NCBI RefSeq assembly: GCF_964275005.1
Contig: NC_092705.1
Location: forward strand, 5,560,641 to 5,624,640
Length of the DNA stretch: 64,000 nucleotides
Reading direction: 5' to 3'
Source: Diadema setosum
Taxonomy: Eukaryota; Echinodermata; Echinoidea; Diadematoida; Diadematidae
The notes below the pieces were generated by a model. The model was not told the origin of the DNA and did no database searches. It worked only from the letters and a program-made list of their open reading frames with translations. Position numbers and translations under genes: made by a program. Positions 63,095 to 64,000 of this stretch are shown piece by piece. Numbering within the stretch: position 1 is the stretch's first letter; every line of letters begins with the position of its first letter.

Positions 63095-63865
63095 ATATCT
63101 ATCTATCCATCCATCCATCCATCCATCTATCTATTCATCTATCTATCTATTCATCTACCTACTCAGTATATATCTGTCTCCTGTTCTAAACTTGGTTTTG
63201 ACTTACCTGGAACCCAGGGAGGGAAATTCCATTTCCTGTTGCCACACCCTTTGTGAGATCCATTCACCATATTACCAGGCTCGTTCATCGTCTGATACGG
63301 GTAAAGAGAGAGACAACGAAGACGGAATATCCTGTCAAAGGATGTGAGCATCAGGTAAGATTCGAACTCGGGATTCCCAGTTCAAGGGTTCAGAGTATAA
63401 CCCACAGTATTGTAACATACGTCACAGCGCCCTCACAAATCAACTGTTGCGTATGAATTAATTTAAGACATGCTGACATATTTTACACAGATAAGGAAAT
63501 AATGATGATAATCAATACAGGGGCGGATCCAAAAATTCCGTAAAGAGTGACGCCTTTACAAAATTAAAGTGAGAGTGGGCCCACGCGTCCTCCTCCAATT
63601 TTTCTTTTTATTTCTTTTGTTTAAAAGAAATAAAGGGGGGGGGGCGCCCGGTGCACCACCTCGTGAATCCGCCAATGTAATGGCTCGGTTTAGTGGTAGG
63701 TGTGCGGGAGGCGGAAGGGGGGGGGGGGTACTCTCATCGTGGTTGCATTACCATGACAACGCCATCGAAGGGGAGCTCCTTGGAAAACTCAGAGCCGAAG
63801 TAAGCCCACCAGTCCCTGGTCTGGGGGTTGGTGAAATCGGCGAAGGATACCTCGCCCGGCCATTG
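49383..63865 (-). CDS. Glycoside hydrolase family 31 protein with substituted active site (C-terminal 491 residues; 5' part outside window)
   Basis: Fourteen minus-strand exons: 63865-63752, 63291-63207, 62266-62149, 61302-61166, 60743-60709, 60051-59935, 59255-59107, 58774-58687, 57999-57943, 57369-57236, 52449-52355, 51473-51424, 50649-50455, 49484-49383. All phases agree (1476 nt including TAG). Family marks: WPGEVSFADFTNP, MNEPGNMVNG, SRSTFSGTGRFAGH, FNLFGIPYVG, ELCIRW, LLPYIYT, FLGPAVLVSPVL, RGGYIVP and GDLFWDDG, the order seen in the alpha-glucosidase/sucrase-isomaltase branch. GH31 enzymes cleave terminal alpha-glucosides with an Asp nucleophile (WIDMNEP) and an Asp acid/base (HWLGDN). 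Here these read VMTMNEP and HALGNQ, and further pocket residues differ. The open frame and intact splicing argue for a working non-catalytic protein. Confidence 0.9.
50455..50649 (-). other. GH31 exon, C-terminal beta domain
   Basis: Acceptor CATCTAG/ and donor CAAGAC/GTGAGT, 65 codons. Contains LPVIQRITMYGL and VAVNNVALP, the VTVNG-type end domain. Confidence 0.85.
51424..51473 (-). other. GH31 50-nt exon
   Basis: Acceptor TTCTTCCAG/ and donor GATCAG/GTAATG. Encodes SYERQVDLYLEFFADQ, phase 1 to 0. Confidence 0.85.
51876..52352. repeat. Polypurine (GGA/GAA) tract, about 470 bp
   Basis: Almost pure purine on the plus strand (pyrimidine on the coding strand), built of GGAGGAGGA and GAAGA units. 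It ends within a few bases of the splice donor at 52354. The Glu-rich and Leu-rich open frames over it are repeat translations. Confidence 0.95.
52355..52449 (-). other. GH31 exon (NPLELRIAI...GDLFWDDG)
   Basis: Acceptor TTGTATGTAG/ and donor GTGGA/GTAAGC, phase 2 to 1. RLNPLELRIAIPEELQ then GDLFWDDGSAW. Confidence 0.9.
52464..52575. repeat. AAT microsatellite
   Basis: (AAT)n with AATG and AAC interruptions. Confidence 0.93.
53156..53429. repeat. CATCA pentamer satellite with an internal CATCG block
   Basis: More than 50 ACATC units. Near the left end about ten consecutive units are GCATC instead. Confidence 0.95.
53543..56892. mobile_element. Non-autonomous hAT-like element, copy B (3350 bp)
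   Basis: Same ends as copy A (CATGGGCGTAAATCC and GGATTTACGCCGTTG). A perfect 8-bp duplication ATTACATC lies at 53535-53542 and 56893-56900. The 5' 800 bp are nearly the same as copy A. No transposase. Confidence 0.9.
54390..56250. repeat. Tandem array of about 170-bp units inside hAT-like copy B
   Basis: Ten to eleven units with the GCTCGCTCGCTTCGCTCGC palindrome-like core, two or three more than in copy A. One unit is lengthened by an A/AT run at 54951-55000. Confidence 0.9.
57236..57369 (-). other. GH31 exon (IPVLIRGGYIVP)
   Basis: Acceptor TGACACAG/ and donor TACAG/GTACGT, phase 0 to 2. PLDTIPVLIRGGYIVPLQLG is the conserved RGGYILP block. Confidence 0.9.
57453..57555. repeat. Long hairpin, 47-bp arms
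   Basis: Arms 57453-57499 and 57509-57555 pair at 44 of 47 positions around a 9-bp loop. The right arm reads TGACGAAGATTCTGC and GATCGAAAGCTC. Confidence 0.85.
57943..57999 (-). other. GH31 exon (VNIYIPHDRFYNFYT)
   Basis: Acceptor CCACGCAG/ and donor TACACC/GTAAGT, 19 codons, phase 0. Matches VxxYFPxxxWYDYYTG. Confidence 0.88.
58687..58774 (-). other. GH31 exon (FLGPAVLVSPVLDE)
   Basis: Acceptor TTTACCAG/ and donor GACGAG/GTAATT. Encodes FPSFEKNVWDVDWEFFLGPA then VLVSPVLDE, the QFLLGPALLVTPVLEE block. Confidence 0.9.
59107..59255 (-). other. GH31 exon (RYQLLPYIYT)
   Basis: Acceptor C-run-CATTGCAG/ and donor AGCGA/GTGAGT. RYQLLPYIYTQFYHARLDGF and VVRSVVSE match the RYxLLPYLYTLF...G.TVVRPL block. 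Confidence 0.9.
59262..59281. repeat. G run forming the pyrimidine tract of a splice acceptor
   Basis: About 20 G on the plus strand, so 20 C on the coding strand, immediately before CATTGCAG of the acceptor at 59256. Confidence 0.9.
59719..59896. mobile_element. Hairpin MITE with GACACTTGGCGCC core, copy 3 (178 bp)
   Basis: The ends ACGGTGATTCTTCACTTC and ACGGTGATCCTTAACTTC are inverted and the repeat continues to CCAAGTGTC. The centre holds TTTCGTAACGAAAT. This copy defines the element's ends. Confidence 0.75.
59935..60051 (-). other. GH31 exon (VGPNTCGY...ELCIRW)
   Basis: Acceptor CTGTCAG/ and donor ACCGAA/GTAAGT, 39 codons. VGPNTCGY replaces VGADICGF, and FPIFRFYK replaces the usual YPFxRNHN, so the pocket Asp, Phe and His are changed. 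Confidence 0.9.
60709..60743 (-). other. GH31 35-nt exon (FNLFGIPY)
   Basis: Acceptor TTTTCAG/ and donor CATAT/GTGAGT. Encodes ATLEFNLFGIPY, phase 1 to 0. Confidence 0.88.
61166..61302 (-). other. GH31 exon carrying the replaced acid/base residue
   Basis: Acceptor CTTCCTAG/ and donor GTCG/GTAAGA, phase 2 to 1. SRSTFSGTGRFAGHALGNQK has Asn (AAC, 61208-61206) where the family has the acid/base Asp of GHWLGDN. The preceding Trp is Ala. Confidence 0.9.
62149..62266 (-). other. GH31 exon (TICMD...HYNVHSLNG)
   Basis: Acceptor GCCCTCAG/ and donor CAACA/GTAAGT, phase 1 to 2. RTICMDYEQH and HYNVHSLNGH match the KTLCMD...HYDVHSLYG block. Confidence 0.88.
62955..63165. repeat. TATC/CATC microsatellite
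   Basis: (TATC)n with CCAT and TTCAT interruptions. Tyr/Ile/Ser/Leu-rich frames here are not genes. Confidence 0.95.
63207..63291 (-). other. GH31 exon carrying the replaced nucleophile
   Basis: Acceptor CGTATCAG/ and donor CCAG/GTAAGT. The first codon ACG (63291-63289, Thr) holds the position of the catalytic Asp: FDGVVM/TMNEPGNMVNG against the family FDGVWIDMNEPSNFVNG. Confidence 0.9.
63345..63445 (-). mobile_element. tRNA-like SINE fragment
   Basis: Minus-strand GCGCTGTGACGTATGTTAC, then GGGAATCCCGAGTTCGAATC gives a B box. Short and without a clear tail. Confidence 0.5.
63752..63865 (-). other. GH31 exon (WPGxxxFADFTNP)
   Basis: Acceptor TTCACACAG/ and donor GTCATG/GTAATG, 38 codons, phase 0 both ends. 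Encodes QWPGEVSFADFTNP and FSKELPFDGVVM, just before the nucleophile position. The preceding exon is outside the window. Confidence 0.9.
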
Positions 63866-64000
63866 CTGTGTGAAGAACACATGAAAAAAAACAAAAAAAA
63901 AAAACACATTTTCAACATTTATTCTCATTCTGCAAAGGAAAAAAAAAGTTCCATGAGATTTTGAATAATCTGTGAAGATACGAATTCATGCTACGAATTC

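Larger units (their letters stand above)
57370..63751 (-). other. 5' introns of the GH31 gene in the window
   Basis: Besides listed repeats: ATC/AAT-type repeats (57740-57830 and 59300-59420), a MITE-like end at 58888-58996 (GGCCCGTTTTATGAAGAGTTACGATC), T runs, and a G run at 61051-61060. I see no other gene. Confidence 0.55.

Overview
The window reads as nuclear DNA of a marine invertebrate animal. Genes are split into short exons by long AT-rich introns with standard GT-AG sites, and microsatellites, foldback elements, tRNA-derived SINEs and a LINE are abundant. Gene content and repeat style fit a deuterostome, most likely an echinoderm. That is an inference from style; no species-diagnostic sequence was checked.

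I rebuilt three genes by hand, all on the minus strand. (1) 230-4581: a 918-residue AUNIP-like protein (aurora kinase A and ninein interacting protein) in three coding exons. Its last exon carries ten copies of a motif with core FEVNEYGVL; I recall only two related motifs in human AUNIP. (2) 12276-40658: a ten-exon ectodysplasin-A-like TNF-family ligand of 395 residues. It has a cytoplasmic tail, a transmembrane helix, a stalk with RxxR sites, 33 uninterrupted Gly-X-Y triplets and a TNF homology domain. Every splice phase agrees, and the spacing of the domain's two cysteines matches human EDA as I recall it. (3) 49383-63865: the last 14 exons (491 residues) of a glycoside hydrolase family 31 protein whose 5' part lies beyond the window. 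Its nucleophile Asp is Thr, its acid/base Asp is Asn, and several other active-site residues are changed, while frame and splice sites stay intact. It is probably a pseudoenzyme.

Layout. 1-4.6 kb: AUNIP-like gene. 4.6-12.3 kb: intergenic, with CpG-rich patches near 5.2-5.5, 6.0-6.3 and 7.4-7.55 kb. 12.3-40.7 kb: EDA-like gene, whose introns hold a 5'-truncated L1/Tx1-type LINE (19.2-22.6 kb, perfect 14-bp target duplication), a 2.6-kb hAT-like element, five TTAA-flanked foldback elements, a pogo-like MITE, SINEs and AT-flanked hairpin arrays. 40.7-49.4 kb: intergenic, with decayed minisatellites. 49.4-64 kb: GH31 gene, with a second hAT-like element (3.35 kb), a CATCA pentamer satellite and a 470-bp pyrimidine tract (coding strand) starting at a splice donor.

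I see no functional link among the three genes. Most other open frames are products of simple repeats, antisense frames or transposon arrays.
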